In this document: piece by piece, positions 20,201 through 35,200 of the stretch | Position numbering within the stretch: position 1 is the stretch's first letter | Layout of the letters: each line of letters begins with the position of its first letter | DNA from: Nostoc mirabile CHAB5784 | GTDB taxonomy: Bacteria; Cyanobacteriota; Cyanobacteriia; Cyanobacteriales; Nostocaceae | Direction of reading: 5' to 3' | Length of the DNA stretch: 47,765 bases | Assembly: GCF_020829645.1 (NCBI RefSeq) | Contig: NZ_JAIVFS010000065.1 | Coordinates: 1 to 47,765, forward strand | Program-made: the position numbers and the translations under genes | Notes under the pieces: generated by a model | Database searches by the model: none | What the model was told of the DNA's origin: nothing | The model's input: only the letters and a program-made list of their open reading frames with translations

Positions 20201-23200
20201 TCGCCATTCCCGAATAACCAGCAGTCGGCACAAACAAAGCAGAATGACCATCAGGAGTAAACTTCACCGCCCCATTCACCGGATTAATAATCCGGTAGAA
20301 AATTGCATCCCCTTCCGGGTCAGTAGCTAATTTATCCAGTGCAACGCTAGTTGATAAATCAGAATGAGTCAGCACAGATGTAGAAGTGACAACAGGCGCA
20401 CGATTGGCGGTAAACCCATAATTACTACCTAAAATCTGCACATCAGTAGCATTGATGACACCATCTCTGTTGAAGTCATAGCTAGCATTATAATTGCCAG
20501 AAGCGATCGCCCCCTCTAATAATCCATTATCAACGCCATCAACCAACCCATCACGGTTAACATCACCAGCTATGAAGAGAGAGAGGGAGTGAGGGAGTGA
20601 GGGAGTGGGGGAGGTATTGGTGAGTGAGATTAAGTTTAAGCCAGCACGATTAACTGCAAATAATGCGTAACTACCACTAGCATCTTGGTGCGTGGCAACA
20701 GGAGTTAAACCAAGCAGTGTAGGTAATGCCATATTACCCTGTAACTCAACACCAAGCAGCACAGTGCCTGTAGCAGTAGACCGGAGTTCGGAATCTCTAA
20801 GACTGAAAGTAAAGCGATCGCTCTCACCCAGACTATCATTAATCGTCTTACCAGTAAATTGAGCCGCACTACCCAAATCAGCCAACACAGGCGATACTTG
20901 CGGTGTTGTAGAATAGGCGATCGCTTCTCCTGCTGTCCCAGGTGTTCCCGTTGCTAAAGTGAGAAGAGGAGCGAGTCCATGAGGGAGTGAGTCCGTGAGG
21001 GAATAGCCATAACGGCTAGATTGACCAGATACGAGATTACGGGTTGATACCAAGTTACCTTGAGTGTCATAGCTGTAAATTACCAAACTACCATTTGGTG
21101 CAGTAATCTGGGTTAATCTTCCTTTCTCATCCTTAACAAAACGCACTGTCTCCCCAGTGGAACTAGTAATGCCACTATCGCTGTAAACTAACCGCGTACC
21201 ATTTGTAGCAACCTGCTCAACAACGCCTTTCTTGCTACTGAGATGGTAAACATTACCATCGTTCGCAGTCAATTTATACTCGTAGCCATCAAACCTACCA
21301 CTTGCGGGATTGTAAGCAAATCCAGTCTTCATATCGTAGAAGCTACTACCCGACTGGATAAGCTTGCTATCAACTGATTCGAGGGTATAGCTAACACCAC
21401 TATCAGCGACCCATACAGGGGTGTAGTATGTAGCACCAGGGATAGTTGTCTTAGTGGGAGCAAACGTAAATCCAACCCGTTCCCCATTCGGTGCAGTCAG
21501 GTACAATCGCGTACCAGTGCGTAGTGGATTATATACGCCCAATTCTTTCCTACCAGTTGGCTGTATGTTGGTTTGGATATTGGTATCAATGTTTGCCAAA
21601 CTCCAACCATTGCCGAATGTACCAGCTTCACCTGCATTCAATGAATTGTAACTGCGTACCAAGTTGAGAGTCACACCAGCAATTGTTGTTGTGAGGTCAG
21701 TTTCCTTGCGTACGTAAGCACTCGGTTTAGTTGTACCTGACACCTCAATTACAGACTCTTTTGTGCTGATACGTCCACTAATATCAGTTGCCTTCAACCG
21801 CACCTGGTAGAAACCATTTTCATATCTACCAGGGTCAAATGCCGCCAAATTACCATTGATTGACTGGTTCCCACTCGCAATAGTCGTAAAGCGATCGCTT
21901 CCAAATTCCGCAATCTCTAACACCCACTCATCCAAATTGGTATCAGCAATTAGCCCACTAAAGCTGGTAATATTAGTCACTTTACCACCATCGAAACCAG
22001 CCGCAAAGCTAACTACAGGTGCAGCATTATCATTAACGTCCCGTATCTTAATGACAGTGCTAGTTCTACCAATATAGCCATCCGCATCGGTAGCAATTGC
22101 TTCTACCACCACGCGACCGGGGGCAGTAGGTGTAAACTCAAACCTACCGAAGGTATCAAGCGTTACTAGCTGTCCTGCCACCGTTGCCATCAGCGAGGTA
22201 ATTGCAGCTAGTCCAGCAGTATTCGTTTGAACAATTACCTTTTGTCCAGGTACAGCAGGGAAACTGGGTGTCAAATCAAGCGTCACAGTTGGAGGTACGG
22301 ATGCGAGGGCAACTCGAACAAGTGCAGTTGCAGCAGTAGTTGTTTCCCCATCCGAGACATTGAACGTGACGCTATAATTACCAACCTGTCCTGGACTTGG
22401 TTGCCAACTAAACTGTCCCGTTGCAGCATCGAGAATTGCACCTTCAGGTAGATTGACAGCACTATATTTAAGCGTGGTATACTTGTCAAAATCGGTTCCT
22501 GCAAGCTTAAATTCCAACTTACCGCCCAATGTGATCGCTCTATCAGATACAGTCAGCGATGGTGCGCGGTTGACATTGGCAATACGAACCACCACATCAA
22601 GTAATGCCGTTGCTCCAAGTGGGTCTTTAGCTTGGAACTTGAGAATATGTTCCCCAGGTTGGTCGTAATTAGGCTTCCAAGCAAATTCACCCGTTGTAGT
22701 GTTTAAAATTGCACCTGATGGCAGCGTTTCCACAGAAGTATATTCGACCCCAGCACGGTCAGCATCATCCGCAACCAGCTTGAATGTAACCCTATCGTTT
22801 TCTTGTCCGTACTGGACTGCAAGTGGTGTAAATATAGGTACTTGGTTGGTATTGTTGACCGTTAATGCAAGTGACTTAGTTACCGACTTATTACCATCAG
22901 ATGCGATAATCTCAATGCTGTCGTAAATACCAGCTTGCGAGTAATCGGGTGTCCATGTCAGCAAACCAGTCCTAGTATCAAGAACACCACCAGTCGGGAG
23001 ATTGCGTGCAGTGTACCTAATTGCATCTCCATCGCTATCGGTTGCAGCAAGCTGTAACGAGAGAGTTTCTCCTTCCTTAATAGTGCGATTACCAAGCGTT
23101 CCTAAAACTGGAACATTATTGCTAGTACGGATATTTATCTTGAAGGTTTCAGTATCGTCAAGCACTGCCCCTTTGCCGTTATTACCACTATCAACAACCT

Positions 23201-26200
23201 TGACTTCAATATTGTAAATACCAATATTCGCTACTGTTGGTGTCCACTTAAACAGGGATTGTCCGTATATTGCTGTTGGGGTCAGCGTTGCTTGAACATT
23301 TGCTGGCAATCCCGTAACTATGTAATTGAGAGGATCTTGGTCGCGATCGCTGGTATTGACGATAAATTCTAAGCTTTCTCCAACAACTGCAACCTTGTCG
23401 CCAATGTAACTAATTAAAGGTGCGCTGTTCGGTGCAATAATATTGACATTAAATGTCAAATCGCTACTAAGGGCAGTTGTTCCATCGGTGCGAACTTCGG
23501 TTGCAACCAGCTTGAAGGAATAATTGTTACCAAATGCGTCTGAACCCGGTTCAACACGCAGCGTCCAAGTACCATCAAAATTGTTCCGCAACGGTTTAAT
23601 AAAGCTGGGAATTCCCTCACCCGCATTCCTTTCAAGTTCGAGATTTAGCTGCAAATTATCGCTTTCAAGGTCAGTCACCTTAAAGGTTATTTCCTTAATC
23701 TCACCACGATTAACATTTACATTTGCAAATGCTTGTTTATTAACAACAAAAGTACCATCTGGGTTAAATGTAGTGATGGTTGTTGTTTGTGGGCTGGGTA
23801 TGTTGCTGCCCGCGATCGCAACATTATCAAATAATGGTGCCCGATTAGTATTACGAATCGTAATTGGCACAGTAATACTTGTCACCTTATTTGTTCCTGT
23901 ACCATTACCATCATCGGTAGCAGTAAAGTTGACATTATATATACCTGCACTCGTATAATCGGGTGTCCAGGTAAACATTGCAGTGTCAAAGTCAAAGCTT
24001 GCACCCGTCGGTAGTCCAGATACAGTGTAAATTACAGATGCATCGCTACCTTCAAGGATTGTCAATTCACCCTTAGCATTACGTTCCTGAGGTACAAATC
24101 CTGGGTTATCTGGGTCAAAAGCAAACGCACGGAACCTGACACTTTCACCCTCAATAGCTTCCCAACTCGTCAATCCCTCAAATACGGGTGCAGCATTAAC
24201 ATTTAATACCGTTATTTTGGTAGTTTGAGTTGTTATCGATTCACCATCGGTAACATTAAAGGGTATCTGAAACTCACCAGCTTGGAAGTAGGCAGGTGTC
24301 CATTCAAACAACCCTGTGGTTGGGTCAAGAGTCGCACCACCAGGGAGGAGATTGCTGAAGTAACTTAATGCTGTACCATCAGCATCAGTTGCTTTTAACT
24401 GAATGCGTACTGTATCACCTTCACGAACAATCTTATCAGCAGAACGGGTTAATGTTGGTGCTTGATTTGACTGGGCAACGAGAATATTTACAGTTTGCGT
24501 TACTCTTTCCTTGCCATCATTAACAACAAACTGGATATTCTCGTAGGTTCCAGCTTGATTGTAATTCGGTGTCCATGTGAGAATACCCGTGCTGGGATCA
24601 AATACTGAACCACCAGGTAAATTATCTGTCCAATATGTCAGTTTATCTTTATCTACATCCGTGGCACCAACTTTAATTTGTAGCGTCTTACCTTCCGCAC
24701 CACGAATAGTTGTACCTGTAGTATTGGTACTAATTGTTCCACCTGAAACAGCAGGACTTGTAAATACAGGTTTGTTATTTGCACCTAATACGTTGATCGT
24801 AAAGGATTGTGTAGTATAACCACCGCGTAAATCATAGGTGTAAAGTACAACATTTTCTGTCTTAGCTGTACCAGCAACAGGAGTCCAACTAATCAACCCA
24901 TTATTATCAACAGTCATGGACGTTGGTGCATCGTACAGCAAGTACCCCAATACACTACCATCTGGGTCATTCGCCGCAACTTGGTAATTATACTTTTGTC
25001 CAACAGTAGCAGTTGTTACCGCAGTTGAACTAATTACAGGTGCTATATTCGGATATGGCATTGCATAGATATCGGGTGTAAATTCAACCCTTAATGCATC
25101 CGGATTATTAACAGTAATGGTATGAGTTTTAGTTGATTGACCCCGTTTGAGACGACCATCGGGTAAACTATCCTTCAAATCAAGCAGATACGCACCATTA
25201 TTTGCTTTTCCAACTGTATCATTCGGTACTCCCGTAAACGTTGCACTTGGGTCAAGCAACAACATTACAGGTAGCAACAAGTCTTGGTCAGCTTTACTCG
25301 TAATAGTGACATCGTAAGATATCGTATTGTTTGCGCGATCGCTCCTAGCATTACTAAAGTTAAAATCAACCAAGTTGGAGAAATTCGAGATAGTGGTAAA
25401 TTTCTCACTGAAAGCTGTTTCTAACTCGACACCGGCACTACTCTTAATATTTTGCAGCACCCTGAATTCGTAGTTACCCGCATCAAAGCTATTGAATCCA
25501 AGCAATGCTGACTTTCTTGCTGCGTCGTATTGTACCGATACAGGATTAATGATATTGCTATTGACACCAACTAACTGGTAATTATTCGGATTCAGCACAG
25601 ATGCAAGGTCACTGATTTTACCCGCAAACATATCGGAATCAAACGTGACGTTGATAGTATTTAGCGGTAAAGCGATAATCGCATCTTTAACTGGGTTCGT
25701 TGCTGCAATCTTCGGTGCAACAATTGGACTGAGAACATCGATTTGACTCGAATGGCTAATTAAAATTCGACCATCGTTAGTAACTTCAATATTTTCACCC
25801 CAAGTTGCACCTGTTTTACCAGTTGCCACCTTAACGTGTTGCATGGTAGCTAAATCCACCATCAACACATCACCCTTGTTGGTAGAAACAAAAGCTAAAC
25901 CCGCCAAACGTGAATTTGCCGCACCAAATGCTAGAGAATCAATTGGGTCGGATGAAGATAGCATTTGTTGGGCGCGACCTTTAGTATCAAATCGTGCTAT
26001 TATTCCACGGTCGGGCCACGATGTACCCCACAAGCTACCATCCGGGGCAAATGCTAAACTATCAACCCGTAAGTCACTGTAATGGGTAAATGTTTCCGTG
26101 ACGGGGTTGAATATCTCGATACCGTTACCCGAAGAAACGTAGATTAATCCCGTGGTAGAATTTATTGCGATCGCACTGGTAATACTTTCCCCATATTGCT

Positions 26201-29200
26201 TGACAATAGAACCAGTTTGTGGGTTGAGTTGCAGTAGAGAACCACCACCCGTAGTTGCCCAAATACTACCATTTCGGTCAACTGCCATGTCGTAAACGGG
26301 TTGCGATAAGGTGATAAGTCCTGTTGTCGCAGTTCCACCGAGGGAATTGAAGCGATAAATTGAACCGCGATTTGCACCACCACTAGCTAATACCGTACCA
26401 TCTGGTAGGATTGCGATCGCCATTGCCCCAATAAACCCATTACTCTTCGGAATACCCGTTGCAAACGCACTCGCAGTAAATGGTCGCAATACTTGTTCAA
26501 ATTCAGGTTTTCTGATTGTTGGTAGTACCGCAGGGGTGTTATTCTCAGCTTTTGCTAAGAGGAATAATTGGTTAGTTGAAATTAACTGCGTTGGTGGTGC
26601 AGGGGGCAATATTTGCTGGGTAGTTTGCCCAATTGTGGGAATAGTACCCAAATTCACACTAAATCCATCGTTGGGTGCAGTAATTCCGAGTGGTGGTGTT
26701 TGTTTATTGCCTGCATTGTCGGTTGCAAGGACGAGGAATTCGTATTTTGAAGTCGCATTACCGCTAAATATTGCTTCTGAATCTTTGGTTTGCGATTTCC
26801 AAACTTTGAAGTCACCACCATTTTCGGCAACATATATAGTTACATGCTTAACTCCTGAACCATTAGTTTCATCGGTCGCATTCCATTTCACTTTATAATC
26901 AGTGCTACCACTAACTGTCGCAAGTGGTGTTAATTGCGAATTGCGAATTGCGAATTGCGAATTGGAACCAAGTGGTGTTGCAGTAATTGTTGCAGTTGGT
27001 GCTGAACCATCGATTTTACTTACAGTTTCGTTTGTATCGATGGGGGAAGTCGTGTTGAAGATAACTTTGGCGGTGCTAGTTATTTCTGTTGAGGTAGTTC
27101 TATTATTTAATGGTGCAATTGTGTAGCTAACAAATCCGGCACCTATGGCATTGGCATCATTAGGAAGTAAAATACCAACATTCGGGTTTTTAATTACATC
27201 CCCTGTTTCTGGGTCGATTGCTTCGAGTAACCAAGATGCGGTTTTAGTTGGTAAATCAATTCCTGCACTAACTCGTAATATATATCCTTTAGTTGCTACA
27301 AAATCAAAGTCTCCTTGAAATGAACTTCTTCCACCAGGGATATTAACTTGGATATCTCCTAACTTAATCCCACCAAGTTGGAAACTACGTTCGTCTAAAT
27401 CTTCATCTAATTTGGTGACAAGTTGGGCTTTTGCGACAGCAGTTGGTGCTGTTGCAGCGTTTTCAAACCTGATTGTGTAAGGAAGGTCGTATCCTTGGGG
27501 GATAATATTATCGTTACCGTAACCAATTGGTCCGGTTAGCGAAACAAGGTTACTTGTGCTGCTGGGTGTTGTAAATGCACTGCCAAAGTTAGGTGCTGGT
27601 ACTGGTATACCCTGCGGTAACTCTACTCTGGCTTCTTTGAATGGTACATATATATTGAATGCTTGCGAGTGCGTTTTGTGCGATAATCCTTTATCAAATT
27701 GTTTTAAATCGGGAATTGCATCATCACCAATCTTGCTTGCGTCGTGACCGTACCACTTGCGGACATTTTCAAAGAAGTTGACGAGATTGGCAGTTGATTT
27801 TATTTCTTGACCCGCAGGACCAACTAGTAAACCAGTGGAAAGCGTTGCTATTAAACTGATGATTTGCTGACTTTCTCGAATTGGTGGTGCATTATTCTCA
27901 CTCCGCAATAATCCTGTTTGTTCCAATGCTGCAAGGAATGCGTTTGTCCAGGTGTCGCTATTTGCTGCAAGGTTAATTAATGCACTCGTTGCAGTTGTAT
28001 CTTTAAAGATAGCTTGTCGTAATTTTAATGCTTCGCGTGTTTGTTCGGCAACAAATTCTGTACGAGTCATCGCAGTTGCTGTTGCAACTATATTAAATTT
28101 GAAGGCAATGCTATCAGCACTTAATGCCTCTAGCAAGTCGGGTTCGCGTTGCAGCAATTCTTGGAATCCAGGATAAGTTTGAACGTTAAAGTTCATTCCT
28201 GTAAATCCAGCATTGGGTAAGTCTATTACATAACCTGGTGCAAGAATTTGTCCGTTTAAGTTGACATCCGATACAATTTCTGCCCAAGGTACATCGTCGA
28301 GTTTACCATTGGGGTTATTATCGGGTGTACCGCGTAAGTTTGAAGTGAATTTGACGAATGGTAATTCTAGAATTGGGTTATCACCAAGTTCGGGAATACC
28401 AAAACTAAAGTGGACGTAGGGAGTATCTATATTAGTGAGACTTTCTACCGATACTCGATATGTACCAGTTTCTCCAGGTGCGAGGATATTGGGTCCACCC
28501 AATCCTACCGTGACATCGGTTTCGATTGCACGTTCGACTAAATAACGATAAGGTAAAGTTGCTTCGATTGGAGACGTGTTACCAACAGTAGTTTTACTAA
28601 CCTTAACATCGTACAATCCATGCGGTGCGTTGGTGAGGTCGAATACTGCTTTAATTGTAGTGCTATCAATTAGCTTGATGTTAGATGCGAGGAATTCACC
28701 AATACCAGGACGAATTAGTTTGACGGTTGTGTTTGCATCGAATTCTGCACCTGTAATGGTAGTGGTAACATAACGACTATCACCACCTCTATCTGTGGCA
28801 ATGTCGGTGATGCCAAATGGTAATTTTTCTGCTTTGATAATTAGGGGTGCATCATTACCTTCAATTCCACGCACTAATATATAGTATTTACCTGGTCTAG
28901 TATTGGAAATAGTCGCACTTTGGTCGGAACCAATTACACCAAATGAAGCACTAGTGTAATCTGTAGTTGTAGGTGCTTTACCAAAACCGATATAAATTTC
29001 GTTTCCTGTTCCTTCGCTACCATCAGTTGTGATGCGGATTGTTCTCCCTTCTTCGGTAATATCGAGTTCAAACAATCGGGATTGCTGTTTGCGTAGGGTT
29101 GTAGTTTGAGGAATATTAAGTTTTATTTCTGATGCGTTAACTTTGAAAGTATTTGCACTCGCTTTACGATTATTGGTTTCTCCACCATCAACTCCTTCAT

Positions 29201-32200
29201 AGACCGAGTTGTAAACATCGCTGCGAACAATGATGCGGTAGTCACCTGGTGTTACACCTGGTAGGAAAATATTGTCGTTTGCGTTTAATTCGAGTGAGTA
29301 AGTATTGCTGCTATCGGTAACATTATTACCCGCAAGACTTCCTTTAAAGGTTTTACGTCTAAGTAAGCGATCGCTTATATCCCATTTCTCGTCTAGACTT
29401 AGATATACTGCATCATCCCATTCTCCAGTGATGCTGTTAGCACTGTTGTTCTTAACCGTCCACTTGATGTTGTTGACTGTTTCTCCCACCTGACTATTAC
29501 TTGGAACGGTAATAGTATTAGTTAGGGTATCTACTTCTAAGTCTACTGGAACTGGTTGCCTAATAATTAAGGGTTTATCGCTGTTTTTACTATTATTACC
29601 TTCCAAGCTACCTTCATATACTATTCCACGCGGGTTTCTTTGTTGTGGGTCGATGACAACAAAAACGTAATATGAACCATCGAGGTCGATAGGTAAATCA
29701 AAGGTTTGTTTGTTGGTGTAACTTGAATTTGCATTCAACCCATCTGTATGAGATATATAACCAAGATAACGGTCAGCAATTAAATCAAGTTTTTGGTCAC
29801 GAGAGATGTATACTAGATCGTTCCAATTACCTTGACGTGGTGGTGTTGTTCCAGCACTAACGTTCGTGACGGTGTATTCAACGTTGAGTTTTTGTCCTGC
29901 AACTCCACTTTCGTCGTGTTTGAGGAAAGTTACCTGCAAGTCCGGTGATATCGTTGGGTCAATAGTTAAGGAAACAAAGTCTTGGTTATTACCTTCAAAA
30001 TCGAATTCTCTAACACGGGTAATATTTGGACCTAAAAATTCAAACCCCAGATTATTGGTTGATGGGAAATATGCATAATTCGAGTCAGTGAATACTATGA
30101 CTTTGTAATTACCCGATAAATTATCTGGCAGCACGAATTGTTGACGTTGCGTGTAGGATTCGTCTTTCTTCAATTCAGTAGTTCGTTTGTATTCACCAAG
30201 GAAAATATCTTGAGAGTCTAAACTATTATCTCCCAATGAGAGATAAACGCGGTCAATCCAATTATTTTCGCGTGTATCCCGCTTGCCAATGTTGGTGACT
30301 TTCCAACTTACGTTGATTGTTTCCCCAGATTTGGGATTAGTACCCGTTTGTGGAGTTTCGACAAGTATGTTACTAATTTCTAAATCAGGCTCGCGGAATA
30401 TTACCGGAATTGTTGCTGATTTATAATTGTTTGAGGTGTTTTCGTAAGCAGAAGTTTTATATCCAACTTGCGTCCAATAGTTATCACCCCCACTTGTTGG
30501 TACACCACCACTAAGTTTTGGGTCAACAATACTCTTATTGGTAAAGACGTGGATATAATAGTTATCTTTAATTCCTGCTGGTAATGTTACAATTTGTTTT
30601 TGAGTATAGGATTGACCAGTACTTAATCCACCGATCGGCAGGTTTTGTGCAAATAATCCTAACCAGGTTTTTTCCCTGCTTGTTTCAAAGTCTTTATCGT
30701 TAGTAATCCAAACTTCATCGTACCAGTAACGAGTATCCGACCAAACAGCACCACCATCATTTCTCACTGTCCATTCTATATTAGTAGGGTCGCCAGAATA
30801 ATTTGGGGTTAAAGTCTTGATATCGGTGACAATAAAATCAGCAGGTGTGCTAGTTACATCCGTTGAAGCATTTAAAGTATTGTTGTTGCTGTAAGAACCT
30901 TCCCAAATCTCGGAATTAGCGTTGGTTTTAACGATGACATATTTGCCCTCGACACCTGGGGAAAGTACTGTTTCTAATTCTCCTGTATAACTACCTCCAA
31001 ATTGTTGTAGTTGTATGCTGCTTGGAACGCTACCCAGATTCCATAGTACTTTTGCATCTTTCAGTGTTGGTGCATCCGCGATATATACTACATCGCTCCA
31101 GCTACCCGTATTGATAGCGACATTACCCTTATTTTCGACTTTCCAAGTTACTTTGAATGGTTGACCACCAGTAGCAAGTAAGGTTGGATTTATTAATGTA
31201 ACTTGTAAATCGGGTGCTGAAGGTAACAATACTTCGATGCGATTACTACTAGAATAGTTGTTGCTGTCGAGTTGATTGGGGTCATTTGGGTTAGCATTGA
31301 TATCTTGCGTATCTTCGTAAACGTTATCTCCTGCATCCGACCAAACGGTAACGTACCACTGTCCAGCTTCCATAACAGTCGGTAAGGTAACTTCTACTTC
31401 GTTTTCATAGAATTTTGTACCGTTGTAGTCGTTTACGGTTTGTAGTGTTCCAGTATGGGTAACATTTTTGAGTTGAATGTCTTGTGAAGCACCATCAATA
31501 CTAAAGGGTGAAGGACGAGTTTTACCACGAGTTAACCAAATTGAATCAGTCCAAGTGGTGCGTGTTGTTTCTCCAATCCCTTCGTTGCTAACTTTATATT
31601 TGACTTTGATTGTTGAACCTGCGAATGCTTGTAATGGTACAACGACATTACTTGTAACTAAGTCAGCAGGAGGAAGTGATGTGATTAATATTTCTGCGAC
31701 TTTGATATTATTGTCATCTTGAGGATATTCATTAATGCTGTTGCCAGCATCGGTACGGACAATAATGTACGCTTTTTCCCTAAAGTCTCTAGGAATATTG
31801 AAATTAGCTACGTCATGACTGTATTGAGCTTGTCCTGGTAAAGCGCTATCGTTATTAAAGCTGCCGATTAAGATATCGCTGCCGTCAATCGTACCATCTA
31901 ACGATAGGTAAACGTTATCAACCCATTTACCTTTCGCTTCAACTGGTGAGAAGTTGATAATTTCAAAACTTACCGATGCTGTTCCACCAGCACTAACCGA
32001 AGTTGTCGGTACATTTAATGCATTGACACGCAAATCGGGACGGGTGGGGAGACTAACTGTGATATTAGAAGTCGATTTGAGCGTGTTATTACTTAATGCG
32101 GTCGATTCTTCGTATACGCCGCAATTACCTTTATTGTCAACAATAATATTAGTTTCAACAACAACTTCATAAGTCCCTGACGTATATTGTCCCAAGATAA

Positions 32201-35200
32201 ATTGTTCGGTGCTAGTGTAGAATTTACCAGCAGTTAGACCATTCCTTTGCTCGAAAGTACCAAGAGGAGTTATTTCCCCACTTGTAATATTCCGCAAGTA
32301 AACATAGTCAGACCACTTACCACCAGCATCCCCAGTGTTAGGTGCATTAGAGTTAAATACTTGCCAAGTTACATCAATCTTACTACCAGCTTGAGCAGTC
32401 GGTACGGTACTGACACGACTAACGTATAAATCAGGTGCTGTACCGGGTTCAATTGTTATGGGTGCCGATATTTTAGTATTGTTGTCAGTGTAGATAAATT
32501 CGTAGGGATTGTTGTTACTACCTGTGGTGACAACAAAGCAATAAATACCCGCTTCTAAGTCGTAGGGAATGAAAACATCACGACTGCGGGTATATGTATT
32601 TCGATCTTTTTGGTTTGAGAGGACACCGATGCGGTCAAAATAGTCGGGAGAACCGATAAGTTGCAGCGTACCGTCTGATTTAAGACGTGCTAGTTGTACG
32701 GTATCATTCCAAGAAGCGCTGTCGGTAGTTGCGATACCGTTATTTGCAACTTCCCAATTTATCTTGAAGAATCTACCTGTTAATGTCGAAGCTGCTTCTA
32801 GTTCGACTTTGGTGACTGTTAAATCAGCATAGGATTTGCGTGCAACTAAAAAGTCGTTGGGTGCAAATGCGGTATTATTAGCTTCGAGTCCGTTTTCAAA
32901 GACCGAGTAAATGATTTGGTTATTGGTATTGCGGACTGGAGCATCGGTTGTAACAAATAATTTATACTTACCTTCTAAGTTAGGAGTCAGTTGAATTGTT
33001 TCAGATTTGTTGTAGGATGAATCCTTTGCTAGATTGCTTGAGCGTAAAAATGTTCCAAGTAGTATGTCGTCAGCGTTACCAACAATCCCATCAACACTAG
33101 CAATAACGCGGTCGTACCATTTGCTGGCAAACCCAGTACCTGTACCAATGTTAGTGACAGTCCAATCAACTTTGATAGCTGCTGGTAAGCTAACTTGGTC
33201 AAGAAAGATTATTGGTTGAACTATTGTTACTTCAGATACCGCTAAATCTGCATATTCGCCAAGTTTAACTTCAAATTGTCCGGGGGTTGCATTGCGGTTG
33301 TTACTCTCTGCGTTACCTTGAACATTGATTTCAGCTATTTGAGATATGCCTGCATCAGTGGCAACGAAGATATATTTGCGACCTTGAGATTCTATGGGTA
33401 GGGAAAGATTGTAAGTTTCCTCGTAGCTAGCATAAGCTGCTAACTGACGGAAGCGTTTGATTTGGTAGGTGGGTTGAGCATTAAGGTCAAATATATCTGT
33501 ATCTAATACGTAAACGTAGTCTGTCCACTCACCATCTACAGAAACATCACCTACGTTTGTTACAGACCAATTTAAAGGGATGGTGGTGCCAGATGTGACT
33601 ATTGGTTGCGGTAGGGTGATTGTTGACACTAAGTCTACCGTACCTACTTTCACTACTTGATCCCAGAGAAAGCGGTTGTTGTTTTCTTTGATGCCTTCTA
33701 CTACCGTATCCTCAGTATCAGAAACGACCAAAATCTGGTAATTGCCAGAAGGGATACTGTCACGCAGGGTAATTTTTCTTTGTGGTACAATAATTACAGA
33801 TTTACCTGCCAATGGAGCAGTGTGAGTATAAGTATCAATTAAAACTGCACCCGCCGGAAGAGTATTTACGTTATTGCTCCCGGTTGTATCAACGGGAACG
33901 AGGTATACTTTATCGGTCCAACTTGATTTTGTGTCAGTGTTATTGCTGTTGAAAGTTGTCCAGCTAACATCAATGGTTCCACCGCGTCTTACCTGTTGTT
34001 GCGGTACTGTAACGTCAGTGACTATTAAGTCGGGAAGTTCTGAATAAGTGAGGTTGATTGCTTGGCTAGCGCTAGCATTGTTTTTTTCGTCAGATTCGAT
34101 AATATATCCGCTGGCATCTGTTTCAACGAGAATGTAGTAATCGCCTCCTACTAAATCGGAGCGCAAAGGTAGAGTTAGTTGGTATTTACGTTGAGGTGAG
34201 GTGCCTTGGGAGAGGATGGTTTCAGATGTGGAAGAAATAAAACTAAGTTCAATGTCGCCTTTTCCTGGTTCAAATTTGAGGTCATTGCTTCGAGATAACC
34301 AGATAAACTCGTTGATTCTTCCTGATGCAGTAGATGTGTTGACACCTTTGTTGGTGGTATACCAAGTGACTTCTATGGGTTGACCGAAGTTGGCGGTCGT
34401 AGTTTGAACTAAGAGATTACTAATTGCGAGGTCAGGTGCAGTGACTGTAATTTCTTGCCAACCAAAGTTGTTGATTTCGTTAGTCTCTTCCTGTTGTTGG
34501 TCAGCGTCTGTTACAAATAGTAGATACTTTGTCCCAGTACCCAAATAGTATGGGATGGTGATATCTAGGTCTTGGGTGTAACTTCCAGGTCGTTCAAGGT
34601 TAAAACTTTTTGTACCTATTAAGACAGCACTAGTGTCGTAAGTAGGTTTATCGTGGATATAAATTTTGTCTGTCCACGAAGTTCTATTATTTGCACTTCC
34701 TTGTTTAGTTACGCTCCAGGTAGTTTTGATAGTTTGACCCAAATTAACAGTAGTAGAGGAAACACTTGAATTAGTCAGAGCAAAATCAAGGGTTCCAGGA
34801 GCCGTCTCAAGAGTATACTTTCCTTTTGCATCCCCAGAAAGACTAGTTACTCGCACTAGATAGTTGATGCCAGCTTGGGGTGTAAATCTTAGTTCTGAAT
34901 TTTTTCCAAAATCATTACTACTAAGCTCTACATAACTACCATTCCCAGTGCTTGTATTTATTATTTCTAGCCGGGTGTCAAAATCGGTAGAGGAAAGCTT
35001 TAAAGTAATCGGTTGAGTAGTATCAAATTCTGTTAGTCGATAGTAATCTGTGAAGTGCTTTTTGTATCCTGACGACGGGTAATCATAATTATATCGAACA
35101 TCATAAAAATCATCTTGACTTAGTTCTCCAGTAACTTTACCACCTATTGCAGCGACTTCATCTAGTTTTGACGCTTTCAGATTGTATTGTCCAAGCTTAT

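Noticed and set aside
19851..20330. 159-codon + frame, His/Arg/Pro-rich
   Set aside because: Antisense shadow of the giant gene; its composition is not protein-like and it overlaps recognised cadherin/BIG2-like coding sequence.
20415..20575. Cellulosome component because of the dockerin-like pair
   Set aside because: No cohesin, glycoside hydrolase or scaffoldin is present; single dockerin-like EF-hands are common in unrelated secreted proteins.
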